The notes: generated by a model from the letters alone, not told the origin. A stretch of 64,000 nucleotides of DNA from CAYYKK01 sp046351395 (GCA_046351395.1 JAXLYP010000013.1:208102-272101), one strand, 5' to 3'. Counted from the stretch's first letter, positions 48,596-58,365 are shown. Numbers and translations: made by a program.

Positions 48596-49105
48596 ATGCC
48601 CCCGAGAGACCTGTCCCTCGCGCTGTCCTTTGCGCTCGCCGCGCTCGCGATCGCGACGGAAGCGCGCGCCGAGACGGAGGTCGCGATCGAGCCGCGCGGA
48701 TCCCTCGTGATGGTCGACGGGGATCCCTATCCGGGCGTCGGCGCGTCCGTGGACGTGGGCTTCTCCATGGATCTCGAGCCCATCGTGCTCCAGCCCGAGC
48801 TCCGCGTCGTCGGCGAGGGGTACCCGAGCTTGCCCGGCGGGTCGGCGCGCGTCATGGCGGGCGTCCGCGCGGGGATCGCGTGGAAGTTCGAGCCCTCGAT
48901 CTTCACCCACTTCGGCTGGGGGTTCGTGGGGAACGACACGTTCACCTCGAGCGGCTACGCGCTCGACGCGGGCCTCTCCGCGGACTACCGGCTGAAGCGC
49001 TGGATCACGATCGGCGGGAGCGTGGGCTACGAGCTCGTCGTGAACGACGAAGCCGCGCACCACGGGGTCTTCGTGGGCCCGCGGCTCGGTCTCTGGATCG
49101 ACTGA
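48596..49105 (+). CDS. Small outer-membrane beta-barrel protein
   Basis: 169 residues. Signal peptide ending EARAE, then alternating strands rich in Gly and aromatics (GVGASVDVGFSMDL, FTHFGWGFVGND, ITIGGSVGYELVV, VFVGPRLGLWID) typical of an eight-stranded barrel. Function unknown. It ends 4 bp before the esterase gene, so the two are probably one operon. Confidence 0.78.
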   Translation: MPPRDLSLALSFALAALAIATEARAETEVAIEPRGSLVMVDGDPYPGVGASVDVGFSMDLEPIVLQPELRVVGEGYPSLPGGSARVMAGVRAGIAWKFEPSIFTHFGWGFVGNDTFTSSGYALDAGLSADYRLKRWITIGGSVGYELVVNDEAAHHGVFVGPRLGLWID

Positions 49106-49109
49106 CCGC

Positions 49110-49856
49110 ATGGGGTTCTATTTCATGGGTCCGGTGGACGTGCCGGACTATCCGCCGCAGCGCCTCGTCCGAATCTACGTGCCGAACCGCGCGCACGCGT
49201 CCGATCGGCCGCTCCTCATCCTGTTCGACGGACAGAACGTGTTCGACGACGCCCCGTCCTTCGCGGGCGGCTGGCGCGCGCACGAGCGCGTCGAGAAGCT
49301 CGCGAAGAAGGTCTCGCCTCCCGTCGTCGTCGGCATCGATCACGGCGGCGGCCACCGCATCGAGGAGCTGAGCCCGTTCCCGATGGGCCGATCGCACGGC
49401 CGGCTGGACGGGTTCCTCGACTGGATCAAGCGCTGGCTCATCCCGCACATGCAGCACCACTTCGCGGTCACTCACGATCCGCGGAAGATCGTCCTCGGCG
49501 GCTCCTCCATGGGCGGCATCGCCGCGCTCTACGGGCTCCTCTCCCTCCCGCACGTCTTCGGAGGCTGCATCGCCATGTCGCCCTCGCTCTGGATCGCGCG
49601 CGCCCGGATCTTCCAGTGGGCGGAGTCGCGTCCCGCGCCCGAGCACGCGCGGATCTACATCGACGCTGGCAAGCGCGAGCCGCCCACGATGCACACGCAG
49701 GCGGACGCGATGGACAAGGTGCTTTACCGACAGGGGGCGAGGAACCTCCACTTCTTCTCCGATCCGACGGGCACGCACAGCGAGGCCGCCTGGCGGAAGC
49801 GGCTCCCGCGAGCGCTCCGCTTCCAGTTCGGATCGGCGAAGAAGGCCGCCTACTGA
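49110..49856 (+). CDS. Alpha/beta-hydrolase, esterase D (Fes) type
   Basis: 248 residues, no signal peptide. The nucleophile elbow is GGSSMGG (Ser near 133), preceded by KRWLIPHMQHHFAVTHDP and followed by SPSLW; the acid may lie in IDAGKREP and the His is in TGTHSEAAW near the end. These match the putative esterase family that includes enterochelin esterase and esterase D. Substrate not predicted. Only 4 bp downstream of the beta-barrel gene. Confidence 0.88.
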   Translation: MGFYFMGPVDVPDYPPQRLVRIYVPNRAHASDRPLLILFDGQNVFDDAPSFAGGWRAHERVEKLAKKVSPPVVVGIDHGGGHRIEELSPFPMGRSHGRLDGFLDWIKRWLIPHMQHHFAVTHDPRKIVLGGSSMGGIAALYGLLSLPHVFGGCIAMSPSLWIARARIFQWAESRPAPEHARIYIDAGKREPPTMHTQADAMDKVLYRQGARNLHFFSDPTGTHSEAAWRKRLPRALRFQFGSAKKAAY

Positions 49857-49938
49857 GCGCCGTTCCGCGCCGGAAGCGCGCGACGCGGACCGTTCGAGCG
49901 GGCACCACGGCCCACGCGTCGGAGTGCTATGCGGACGC

Positions 49939-52442
49939 ATGCCGATCGAGCGAGACCTCGCGTGCACGTGCCGATGCGGAGCCAAGGCGTCGATCCGAGC
50001 GGGCCTCTCGTGGGTCCTCGAGGACCACGCGGACGTGCTCTCGCGGAACGCGTTTCACCGGTTCACGTGCGCCGCGTGCGGCGCCAACGTGTCCGTCGAG
50101 CTCGACTTCCTCGTCACGAACCGCGCGCGCGACCGCTTCCTCCAGGTCGTGGTCGCGGACGCAGCCGTCGCCGAGGCGCGCGCGGATCTCGCGCGGCTCG
50201 CGCCCGGCGCGTGGGCGCGCATCGTGCCGAACCGCCTCGCGCTGGTGGAGAAGGTCCGCCTCCTCCTCGCGCGCGAAGACGACGTGGCGATCGAGGTCGC
50301 GAAGTTCCTTCGCCGCGTGTCGCTCGGCGATCGCGAGGGGCGCTACGCGCTCCATTGGGATCGCGTGGAGGGGGACGGGCACGTGTTCGCCGTGTTCGAG
50401 CGCGGGCAGCCCCTCGGCACGGTCGGCGTCCCGCGAGAGGTCGTCGATCGGATCGTGAAGGAGCACGACACGAAGCGCTTCGATCGCGAGCTCGAGGTGG
50501 ACGAGCGGCTCGCGCGGAAGATCCTCGACGAGGACCGGAGGGCGAAGGCCGCAGCACCGCCGGCCGCAGCGCCGCCGGCCGCAGCACCGCCGGCCGCAGC
50601 ACCGCCCTCCGCAGCGCCGCCGGGTGCGCCCGCGTCGTCGGCGCCCGCCAACGCGGCCAAGCCCGACGAAGAGCGCCTCGGGCACGGCTACGTCGAGCTC
50701 GCGGTCGCCGCGGAGTACGTGCGCGCGGAGCGGGCGCGTCGGACGCGATCGTCTGCGTTGGGCAGCAGGTCTCGATCACCGTCGACGCGGAGACGGGGGC
50801 GATGTCGCCGAGCGTCGGCCGACCCGCGAAGCCCGGCCGTCCGAGCGTGCTCCGCGGGGATGTGATCGGCCCGATCTCGTTCGAGGAGACGGCCGCTGGC
50901 CCGTTCACGACGGTCACGATCGACGGCGCGCCGATCCGCCTCTTCGGCGAGCCGCGGGACGGAGCGCGCGCGGGGGCGCTCGTCGTGCTCGTCCTCCACG
51001 CGCCCGGGCACGGGCTCGTCGCCGTGCCGTGGATCGCGGGGACGCGGCCCGCGCTCGCGATCCCGCTCGTTCGCCCGCTCCTCGATCACGACGCGGATGG
51101 CGTCGCCATCCTCGACGCCGCGTGCGCGTACTTCCTCCGCGCGGTGGGCGCCGAGCTCTCGGTGAGCGCGCTCCCGTCGCGTCCGGCGGAGGCGCTCGTC
51201 GCGTCGCTCGCGGCGGCGAACCCGGACGAGCCTCCGCTCCCGCGCGGGACGACGCGCGACGTCGCGCTCACGCGCGAACGGCTCGCGATCCTCGAGGGGA
51301 ACGTCCTCGCGCTCTACGACCGAAAGACGCTCGCGGTGCGGCCCGGGTTCGGTCTCGTCACGGCGGAGGCGGATGCTCTCCACGGCCCGCCGTCCCCGCA
51401 CCCGATCCCCGCGAAGGTCGTGTTCCTCGGGGAGCGGACGGTCGCCGTGGATCACCCGACCCTGAGGCGCCTCCAGCTCGTGCGCCCGAAGGGCCTCTTC
51501 GCCGCGAAGGGCGATCCGGTCTTCCTCGACGACGTGCGCGAGACGCTCCCGGGCATCGCGCGAGTGTTCGCGTACCACCTCGGCGAGAGCGCGGGGCTCG
51601 CTGCGTCCGCCGTGCGAGCGTTCGCCGAGTCGAAGCCGCGCCTGACGCTCCGCGCGCCCACGCCACCGAGGCCTGCGCGCCCACCGGCCGGCGCGCCGAC
51701 GGGCGCGGAGCTCGACGCGTGGTCGCGCGGGCAGCGCACGCTGCGCCTCGCGCTCTCCATCGTCTCGGCGCGCCTACGCGTGCGCGTGAGCCCGCTGCTC
51801 GGCGCGATCGTCGAGCGATCGGCGAAGGACCCGATCTTCGCGCGTTGGCTCGACGCCCTCGGCCTCACGCTCGACCCCGGCTGGGACCTCGAGGCGGCGC
51901 TTCGCGCGAGCGGCCGCCTCGAAGAGCCCGGGCGCGGGCGCGCGAAGACGCAGTCGTTGGTCGGCGACTGGGACGCCGATCCGCACCTCTTCGTGCTGAT
52001 CGACGTCGGAGACGGCGACGCGTACGCCCTCTACCTCTACCCGCCCTGGTGCGAGAGCGGCCGGGAGCCCGTCGTCGTGCGGTTCCTCCACGAGACGAAC
52101 CGCGTCGACTTCGAGGCGCTCACGTTCGGCGCGTTCTTCGAGTCGCGCCTCCGCGCCGCGACGCTCCGGTCCGCGGCGTCCGCGCGGATCGTCGAGCTCG
52201 TTCGCGCGGCGCTCGCGCTGCCCGAGACCGACGCGATCCGAGGGGACGCGCCCGACTTCCTCCCGCTGGACGGCCTTCCCCTGCCGCGCGGCGGCGACCC
52301 CGGTGACCCTCGCCTCGTCGAGGAGCGGCGCCTCCTCGATCGTTACCTCGATCAAGACGAGTCCGCCGTACCCGAGCTCCTCCGCCTCTACCGAGATCTC
52401 GGCTGGGCGCACGCCGAGATCGAGCTCACGCCGAGCCGCTGA
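49939..52442 (+). CDS. CpXC zinc protein with large C-terminal region, one frameshift
   Basis: Residues 1-about 265 read from ATG 49939. A CpXC domain with Cys pairs CTCRCG and FTCAACG binds a metal, probably zinc, followed by a helical region and an Ala/Pro repeat linker. Near 50726-50740 the frame shifts; the other frame continues with ASDAIVCVGQQVSITVD to 52442. One added base (for example G) gives an intact 834-residue protein. The C-terminal 570 residues (GPFTTVTIDGAPIRLFGEP, HLFVLIDVGDGDAYALYLYP) match no family I know. CpXC proteins have no established function. Confidence 0.78.
50548..50622 (+). repeat. Five 15-bp tandem repeats coding AAAPP
   Basis: Units based on GCCGCAGCACCGCCG, with small changes, encode an Ala/Pro linker in the CpXC protein. 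Unit length keeps the reading frame, so copy changes only alter linker length. Confidence 0.88.
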
Positions 52443-52513
52443 CCGAGGCCGTCGCCGGCCGTGCAGAGAGGATGGAGCGAGCGAGGGTCGCGCTCGTGTG
52501 CGAAGCTCCGCGC

Positions 52514-53146
52514 ATGACGAAGCGCCGAGCGAGGGCTCGCACGCCGGTGGTGACCGTGAGCTGCCCGAACTGCGGCGGCGCCGTGAACGAGGCGGAGCTC
52601 GGGGAGAAGACCTCGTGTCAGTTCTGCGGCACTCGGCTGCACCTGCCCGTCGTCGAGTTCGACGACGAAGGGCGCGCCGGGACGCGCGTCGCCCCGAGCG
52701 ATCCGGAGGCTCCGACATCCTCCGCGGTGGTGGTGGCGCAGCCCTTCGTGACGAAGAAGGCCCCCGCTCGTTGGTTCGTCCCGACCGCTCTGTTCGGAGT
52801 CGTCGCGATGTTGGGATTCGTCTTCTTCGTGACGACGAGGCGCCACACGAGCGTGGCGACGACGCCGGATCCGGACCCAGCGAGCCCGGCCGTCGCCCGA
52901 CCAGGGCCGGGAGCGTACGACCTCGCGGGCGCGGAGTGCCTCGCGGAGTGCGTGAAGCCGTGCACCCAGATCAGCGATTCAGACGCCATGATGTCGTGCC
53001 TCGACAAGTGCCAGGCGAAGTGCAGCCGGGTCGGGAAGGGGAACCCAGCGGAGTGCAGACAGACCTGCGGCTCGCTGTGCGCGGCGGCCCCGGACGAGGC
53101 CTCCCGCGCCGCGTGCGTGGCGTCCTGCTCCGCGAGCTGCCCGTGA
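52514..53146 (+). CDS. Zinc-ribbon membrane protein with Cys-rich outer domain
   Basis: 210 residues. An N-terminal zinc ribbon (SCPNCGG and SCQFCGTRL, about 15-45), a linker, one membrane helix (ALFGVVAMLGFVFFVTT), then a Cys-rich tail (AECLAECVKPC, CLDKCQAKC, CRQTCGSLC, CVASCSASC) with paired C-x3-C motifs. The helix would place the ribbon inside and the Cys-rich part outside. ATG at 52514 is chosen; an ATG at 52472 is possible. Function unknown. Confidence 0.77.
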   Translation: MTKRRARARTPVVTVSCPNCGGAVNEAELGEKTSCQFCGTRLHLPVVEFDDEGRAGTRVAPSDPEAPTSSAVVVAQPFVTKKAPARWFVPTALFGVVAMLGFVFFVTTRRHTSVATTPDPDPASPAVARPGPGAYDLAGAECLAECVKPCTQISDSDAMMSCLDKCQAKCSRVGKGNPAECRQTCGSLCAAAPDEASRAACVASCSASCP

Positions 53147-53168
53147 TCGGTCGAGTCATTCGCTTGGC

Positions 53169-53197
53169 TTGACAGACGAGAACCCGGACCGTATTGG
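53169..53197 (+). promoter_or_regulatory. Sigma-70-type promoter of tetR-P450
   Basis: TTGACA at 53169-53174, then 17 bp, then TATTGG at 53192-53197. This is a perfect -35 with correct spacing in otherwise GC-rich DNA. The start of transcription would fall at about 53204, inside the operator next to it. Confidence 0.65.
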
Positions 53198-53199
53198 TT

Positions 53200-53226
53200 A
53201 GACCACCCAGTCGAACTGGATGGTCT
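53200..53226. promoter_or_regulatory. Palindromic operator, likely TetR site
   Basis: AGACCACCCAGT, spacer CGA, then ACTGGATGGTCT: 12-bp arms matching at 11 of 12 positions, and partial symmetry goes on outside (TTGG/GACT region). It overlaps the predicted transcription start, 69 bp before the TetR gene, so binding would block the promoter. Auto-repression by the adjacent TetR protein is the simplest reading. Confidence 0.72.
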
Positions 53227-53294
53227 GACTTGCGGCGTTCGGCCGTGGGGCGGGCCGTCGGCGATCTCGGGATCCACGGCCGACCCCCACCGAG

Positions 53295-53969
53295 ATGCCG
53301 CTCCCGCGATTCGCTACGCTCGACGAGCCTCGGCGCCGCGCCATCCTCGGCGCCGCAGCAGAGGAGTTCGGGGAGAAGGGGTTCGCGGCGGCCTCGTACA
53401 ATCGGATCATCGAGCGCGCCGGGATCTCGAAGGGCGCGATGTATTACTACTTCGCGGACAAAGACGATCTGTTCCGCACCCTGCTCGAGTCCGCGGTGGC
53501 GGAGTGGGTCGTCCGCGTCATGCAGCCGTTCGACGTGAAGGACGCCGAGGGCTTCTGGGCGACGTGCCTCGCCATCTACGAGCGGAGCCTCCGCTTCATG
53601 CTCGCGGATCGGACGAACGCGGCCATCTGTCTCTGTATCACGCGCTCGCGCGAGCGGCGCGAGCAGCACGCCGCGCTCGTCGAGCTCCAGCGCCAGATGG
53701 AGCATTGGACGAACGAGATCCTGCGGAGCGGGCGGGCCGTCGGCGCTGTGCGCGAGGACCTGCCCCCGGAGCTCCTGCTCCAAGTCGCCCTCTCCATGAT
53801 GGACGTGGGCGATCGGTGGCTCGCGTCACGCTGGGCCGAGTTCACCGCGGAGGACGTGGCGAGCACCGCGAAGACGATGGTCGATCTGTTCAAGCGCGTG
53901 GGCGCCCCGGCGCCGCCGAGCGCGGAGCCCCCCCAACGAGGACCGCGGAGGAAGAAGGAAGAGCCATGA
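53295..53969 (+). CDS. TetR/AcrR-family transcriptional regulator
   Basis: 224 residues. The N-terminal helix-turn-helix is clear: RRRAILGAAAEEFGEKGFAA, YNRIIERAGISKGAMYYYF, KDDLFRTLL. The C-terminal ligand domain is variable and ends in a Pro/Lys-rich tail. Its stop overlaps the P450 start (ATGA), so the two genes are translated together. It most likely represses its own operon through the palindrome at 53200 and responds to a small hydrophobic ligand. Confidence 0.93.
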   Translation: MPLPRFATLDEPRRRAILGAAAEEFGEKGFAAASYNRIIERAGISKGAMYYYFADKDDLFRTLLESAVAEWVVRVMQPFDVKDAEGFWATCLAIYERSLRFMLADRTNAAICLCITRSRERREQHAALVELQRQMEHWTNEILRSGRAVGAVREDLPPELLLQVALSMMDVGDRWLASRWAEFTAEDVASTAKTMVDLFKRVGAPAPPSAEPPQRGPRRKKEEP

Positions 53970-55402
53970 TGCACCCGACCGAGACGACATCGACACGTGA
54001 AGCGCCCGTCCCCTCCGCCCGCCCGAGAGAGGAGGGGAGCTCTCCCGCGAGACCCGCGTCGGCGCGGCGCCCGCCCGGGCCGCCGGGCGTCTACGGCGTG
54101 CGCAACCTGGTCGACTTCATGCGCGATCAGCTCGGCCGCATCCGCGCGCTCGCGGACACGTACGGCGACGTCGTCGAGATGAAGTTCCTCGGCAAGACGT
54201 TCTTCGTGCTGAACCACCCGGACGACATCGAGGCCGCGCTCGTGAAGCACGCGCACAAGATGAAGCGCGACGACTACGCAGAGGTGCTCGAGCGCGTGCT
54301 CGGCAAGGGTCTGCTCACGAGCGACGGCGAGCTCTGGAAGCGCCAGCGCAAGCTGATGTCCCAGGCGTTCGTGCCGCGCCGGATCCAGGCGTACGCGGAC
54401 GCGATGGTCCGCGTCACGGACGCCGCGCTCCGCCCCCTCCGGGACGGGGACACCATCAACCTCCACCGGGAGATCTCGCGCGTGACCATGGAGGTCGTGG
54501 CGGACGTGCTGTTCGGCGCGGGCATGAGCCCGGAGGACGTGCGCACCGTGGGCGACTCGATGGAGGTCGTGAACGAGTACATGGCGAACAGCCCCGAGGC
54601 GCTCCTGAAGCTCCCCGGCTGGGTGCCGACGCCGCGCAACCTCGCGACGACGCGCGCGATCGAGCGGATCGACGAGCTCATCTACCGCATCATCGCGAAC
54701 CGCCGCGCGGCGCCCCCGCGCGACGACCTCCTCGGGACGCTGCTGGCCGCGCAGGACGAGGACGGGACGCGGATGACCGATCGCCAGCTCCGCGACGAGG
54801 CGATCACCCTGTTCCTCGCCGGCCACGAGACGACCGCGCTGACGCTCGCGCACACGCTCTACTTGCTCAGCAAGCACCCGGACGTCGAGCGGAAGGTGCA
54901 CGCGGAGGTCGCCTCGGTGCTCGGGGATCGCCTCCCCACGAGCGAGGACGTGCGCGCCCTCCGCTACGTGGATCGGGTGTTGAAAGAATCGATGCGCCTC
55001 TACCCGCCCGCGTGGGCGACGGGGCGCGAGGTCGCCGACGACGTCGAGATTGGCGGCTACGTGATCCCGAAGGGCGCGCAGATCATGGCGAGCCAATGGG
55101 TGGTTCACCGGGATCCGCGGTGGTTCCCGAACCCTGAGGGCTTCGACCCGGATCGATGGTCGCCCGAGCGCGCCCAGGGGCTCCCGCGCTACGCCTATTT
55201 CCCGTTCGGCGGAGGCCCGCGCGTGTGCATCGGCAACCACTTCGCGATGATGGAGGCGACGCTCGTGCTCGCCATGATCGTCCAGCGATTCCGCGTCGAT
55301 CTGCTCGCGGGGCAGCGGCTCTCTCTGCGCCCCTCCGTGACGCTCCGCCAAGCGGGCCCGGGATTGTCTGTCAGGCTTCGCGCGCGGTCGGGCGCGGCCT
55401 GA
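53966..55402 (+). CDS. Cytochrome P450
   Basis: 478 residues. Heme-binding FGGGPRVCIG with the Cys ligand near residue 420, the oxygen-activation helix AGHETTALT near 290, ExxR in KESMRLYPPAW, and FDPDRW. The N-terminus is Pro/Arg-rich with no membrane anchor, so it is probably soluble. It resembles bacterial P450s near the CYP102/CYP132 fatty-acid hydroxylase group, but no substrate can be assigned. No ferredoxin or reductase gene is adjacent. GGAAGAAGGAAGAG precedes the start. Its last 32 bp overlap the convergent LysR gene. Confidence 0.95.
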   Translation: MMHPTETTSTREAPVPSARPREEGSSPARPASARRPPGPPGVYGVRNLVDFMRDQLGRIRALADTYGDVVEMKFLGKTFFVLNHPDDIEAALVKHAHKMKRDDYAEVLERVLGKGLLTSDGELWKRQRKLMSQAFVPRRIQAYADAMVRVTDAALRPLRDGDTINLHREISRVTMEVVADVLFGAGMSPEDVRTVGDSMEVVNEYMANSPEALLKLPGWVPTPRNLATTRAIERIDELIYRIIANRRAAPPRDDLLGTLLAAQDEDGTRMTDRQLRDEAITLFLAGHETTALTLAHTLYLLSKHPDVERKVHAEVASVLGDRLPTSEDVRALRYVDRVLKESMRLYPPAWATGREVADDVEIGGYVIPKGAQIMASQWVVHRDPRWFPNPEGFDPDRWSPERAQGLPRYAYFPFGGGPRVCIGNHFAMMEATLVLAMIVQRFRVDLLAGQRLSLRPSVTLRQAGPGLSVRLRARSGAA

Positions 55403-56339
55403 GCGGGGGCGCCGCTCCGTCGGCGCACGCGTCGCGGACGCACTGTCGGAGCCAGCGGTGCACCGGATCCGCGGAGAGCCTCGGGTGCCAGAGCATCGAC
55501 ACGGTGAACCTCGGCGTCGGGATCGGCAGCGTGAACGTGTGCGCGCCCGCGCGGAGCTCCCCGGTGTGGCGCTCGGGCACCGTCGCGACGAGATCCGACG
55601 CGCGCGCGAGCGCGAGCGCGCTCGAGAAGCCGCCCACGACGATCACGCTCTCGCGCTTCAGGCCGAGCGCGTCGAGCGCCGCGTCGATGGGCCCGCGCTC
55701 GAGGGTGGGCCGCGCCACCGTCACGTGTCGACAAGCGGCGTAGCGCGCGGGCGTCACCTTGCCGCGCGTGAGCGGGTGCTTCGCCCGCACGACGCCGACG
55801 AGGCGATCGTGGAACAGGGGCTGGGTGGAGAGGTCGAGCGCCACGGTCGCGTCGACGACACCCGTCTCGAGATCGACCGCGCCCTCCCTCACGGGCGCGC
55901 CGTCCTTGTCCGCCTTCTGGACGAAGCGGAGGCGCACGCCGGGCGCCTCGGCCTGTAGACGCGCGAGGATCGGCAGGCCGAAGCTCTCGACGAAGCCGTC
56001 GCTCGCGCGGAGCGTGAAGGTGCGCGCGAGGCGCGCGAGGTTCGGCGCCGCGCGCGGCGTGAGGATCTCCTCCGCGCTCCGCACGAGCGCGCCCACCGCG
56101 CCGCGGAGCTCCACCGCGTGCGGCGTCGGGACGAGCGCGCGCCCCGATCGTACGAGCAGCGGATCACCCGTCGCTTCGCGCAAGCGCGCGAGCGCTCGGC
56201 TCATCGCCGAAGGGCTGAGGCGGAGGCGACGCGCGGCGCGGGCGACGGTGCCCTCCGTGAGCAGCACGTCGAGGGTGACCAAGAGGTTGAGGTCGGGGCG
56301 CGCCACGCGCGCCGACGGTACCAGACGCGCGGGAGCCAT
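55371..56339 (-). CDS. LysR-family transcriptional regulator
   Basis: 322 residues. N-terminal winged helix-turn-helix (LNLLVTLDVLLTEGTVARAA, SPSAMSRALARLREATGDPL) with the linker (VPTPHAVELRGAVGALV), then a periplasmic-binding-like effector domain (about 110-310). The NodD/PcpR-like form of the HTH (PDLNLL) is visible. Divergent from the cupin gene with 84 bp between, the classic LysR layout, so it probably controls the cupin-exporter operon. The start has no good ribosome site; a start a few codons later is possible. Confidence 0.9.
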   Translation of the reverse strand: MAPARLVPSARVARPDLNLLVTLDVLLTEGTVARAARRLRLSPSAMSRALARLREATGDPLLVRSGRALVPTPHAVELRGAVGALVRSAEEILTPRAAPNLARLARTFTLRASDGFVESFGLPILARLQAEAPGVRLRFVQKADKDGAPVREGAVDLETGVVDATVALDLSTQPLFHDRLVGVVRAKHPLTRGKVTPARYAACRHVTVARPTLERGPIDAALDALGLKRESVIVVGGFSSALALARASDLVATVPERHTGELRAGAHTFTLPIPTPRFTVSMLWHPRLSADPVHRWLRQCVRDACADGAAPPLRPRPTAREA

Positions 56340-56423
56340 GGCGTCGCGCGCACGGGTCGCGTGCGTCCGACGCGCGTTCCGCGTCCCGAGCGCGATCCGT
56401 AGGTTCGGCGCTGGAGGACGAAC

Positions 56424-56942
56424 ATGACCAAGGACGCGCTGCAGACCTTCACCGACGCCGTGAGCACCAGCTGGGGGCCCCTCACTTCGGAGCTCGTCGC
56501 CTCGACGCGCGCGCACGTCGAGGCGCTGCTCGCGGCGCCGCCGCGCGAGGCGTGGCTCGAGGCGCTGCACGAGGACGCACCCGAATCGCGGGAGCTCTAC
56601 CGGGATCCGGAGCACGGCTTCCTGCTGCTCGCGCACACGGAGCCGACGGGGCTGTATCGACCGCCGCACGACCACGGCCGCGGGTGGGTGATCTACGCGG
56701 TCGAGCGCGGTGAGCAGGAGATGAGCACGTACCGCCGGGTCCACGACGCGCGCGGCGCCACCGTGCTCGTGAGGCGAGAGACGTTCGTCCTCCGGGCGGG
56801 GGACGTGCGCGTCTTCCTCCCCGGCGACATCCACGACACGCGCTGTCTCCGGGGACCGCTCACGCTGTTCCGGTTCACGTCGCGCGACTTCAAGCGAGAA
56901 GACGTCACGCGCTACCCCGCGCCTCGGAGCGTCGAGGCGTGA
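56424..56942 (+). CDS. Cupin-fold metal protein, cysteine-dioxygenase-like
   Basis: 172 residues. Two metal-binding motifs of a double-stranded beta-helix: PPHDHGRGW with two His and a Glu-containing strand (EQEMSTYRRV), and FLPGDIHDTR with a third His. This resembles the small-molecule dioxygenase-like cupins, such as cysteine dioxygenase. No substrate is assigned. Its stop overlaps the exporter start (GTGA), so the two are coupled. Regulated probably by the divergent LysR. Confidence 0.82.
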   Translation: MTKDALQTFTDAVSTSWGPLTSELVASTRAHVEALLAAPPREAWLEALHEDAPESRELYRDPEHGFLLLAHTEPTGLYRPPHDHGRGWVIYAVERGEQEMSTYRRVHDARGATVLVRRETFVLRAGDVRVFLPGDIHDTRCLRGPLTLFRFTSRDFKREDVTRYPAPRSVEA

Positions 56943-58365
56943 GCGCGCGCGCCGTCATCCTGGCGACGTGTTGCTTGTCGCTCTTCCTCGTCACGATGGA
57001 TCTCACCATCGTGAACGTCGCGCTCCCTTCGATCCGCGCCGACCTCTCTGCGGGCGTCGCGGGGCTCGCGTGGTCCGTCGACGGGTACACGGTCGTCGTC
57101 GCGAGCTTGCTCCTGGTCGCCGGATCGATGGCGGACCGGTTCGGGCGTCGGCGGATCTTCCAGGTCGGCCTCGCGGCGTTCAGCCTCGGCTCCCTCCTCT
57201 CGAGCCTCGCGCCGACGAGCGGCGCGCTCGTGGCCTTCCGGATGGTGCAGGCGGTCGGCGGATCGATGCTGAACCCCGTGGCGATGGCCATCGTCGTCAG
57301 CACGTTCCCCGAGCGCCGTGAGCGCGCGCGCGCCCTCGGCGTGTGGGGCGCGGTGTTCGGCGTCTCGATGGCGGCGGGGCCGGTGCTTGGAGGTCTCCTC
57401 GTCGAGGCGATCGGTTGGCGCTCGATCTTCTGGGTCAACGTCCCCATCGGCGCGCTCGCGTTCGCGCTCTCGCAGCGCTTCATCCCGGAGTCGCCCCCCG
57501 TCCGTGCGCGGCGGTTCGATCCCGTGGGGCAAATCCTCGTCGTCGTGGCGCTCTTCGCGCTCACGTCCACCGTGATCGACGGGCGACGTGCGGGTTGGTC
57601 CTCGTGGACGGTGTGGGTCGGCGCGGCGGTCGCGCTCTCCTCGCTCGTCGCGTTCGTCGCCTGGGAGTCGCGGCGCGCGGAGCCGCTCGTCGATCTCCGG
57701 CTCTTCCGGAGCCCATCGTTCGCGTCCGCGATGGCGATCGCGGTGCTGTCGTTCGCGTCGTTCAGCGGCTTCCTGTTCCTGAACGCGCTCTATCTCCAGG
57801 AGGCGCGCGGCCTCGACGCGGCGACGGCGGGCGCGATGACGCTCCCAGTCGCGGTGGCGCTCGCGGTGTGCTCACCGCTCGCGGGGCGCCTCGTGGGCGC
57901 GGGCCACACGCGGGCGGTGATCGTCGTCTCGGGCGCGGCCATCGCGGCGGGAGCGCTCGTGTCCTCACGCGCCTCGAGGCCACCACCCCGACGATCCTCC
58001 TGATCGTCGCATACGCGGCGTTCGGCGTCGGCATCGGGGCGATCGGCGCGCCGGTGAACACCACCGCCGTCGCCGGCATGCCGCCCTCGCAGGCCGCGGT
58101 CGCCGCAGCGGTCGCGTCGACGAGCCGTCAGATCGGTGCCTCGCTCGGGGTCGCGCTGGCGGGCGCGCTCGCGGGTCAGGGGATCGAGGGCGCGCACGCC
58201 GCAGAGCTCGCCGAAGCGACGCACCCAGTGTTCATCGTCATCGCGGCGCTCGGGGTCGCGGTGGTCGTCCTCGGGGTCGCGTCCACGCGGAGCCGCAAGC
58301 AGGACGAGGGAGCCGCCGGGCCGTGGATGGCGCCCTCGAGCGGCGCAGCTCACGGCGAGCCCTGA
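56939..58365 (+). CDS. DHA2-type MFS drug exporter, one frameshift
   Basis: Reads from GTG 56939 for about 340 residues: LFLVTMDLTIVNVALPSI in helix 1, VDGYTVVVASLLLVAGSMADRFGRRR with motif A, and the antiporter motif AAGPVLGG. At about 57955-57965 the frame shifts and the rest continues in the next frame (TPTILLIVAYAAFGVGIGAI, SRQIGASLGVALAG). One added base gives 475 residues with 14 membrane segments, the normal DHA2 form. Proton-driven export of a hydrophobic compound is likely. As written the last four helices would be lost. Confidence 0.87.

Noticed and set aside
53576..55351. Long minus-strand frame opposite the P450 gene
   Set aside because: Antisense to a gene with all P450 motifs; no domain of its own.
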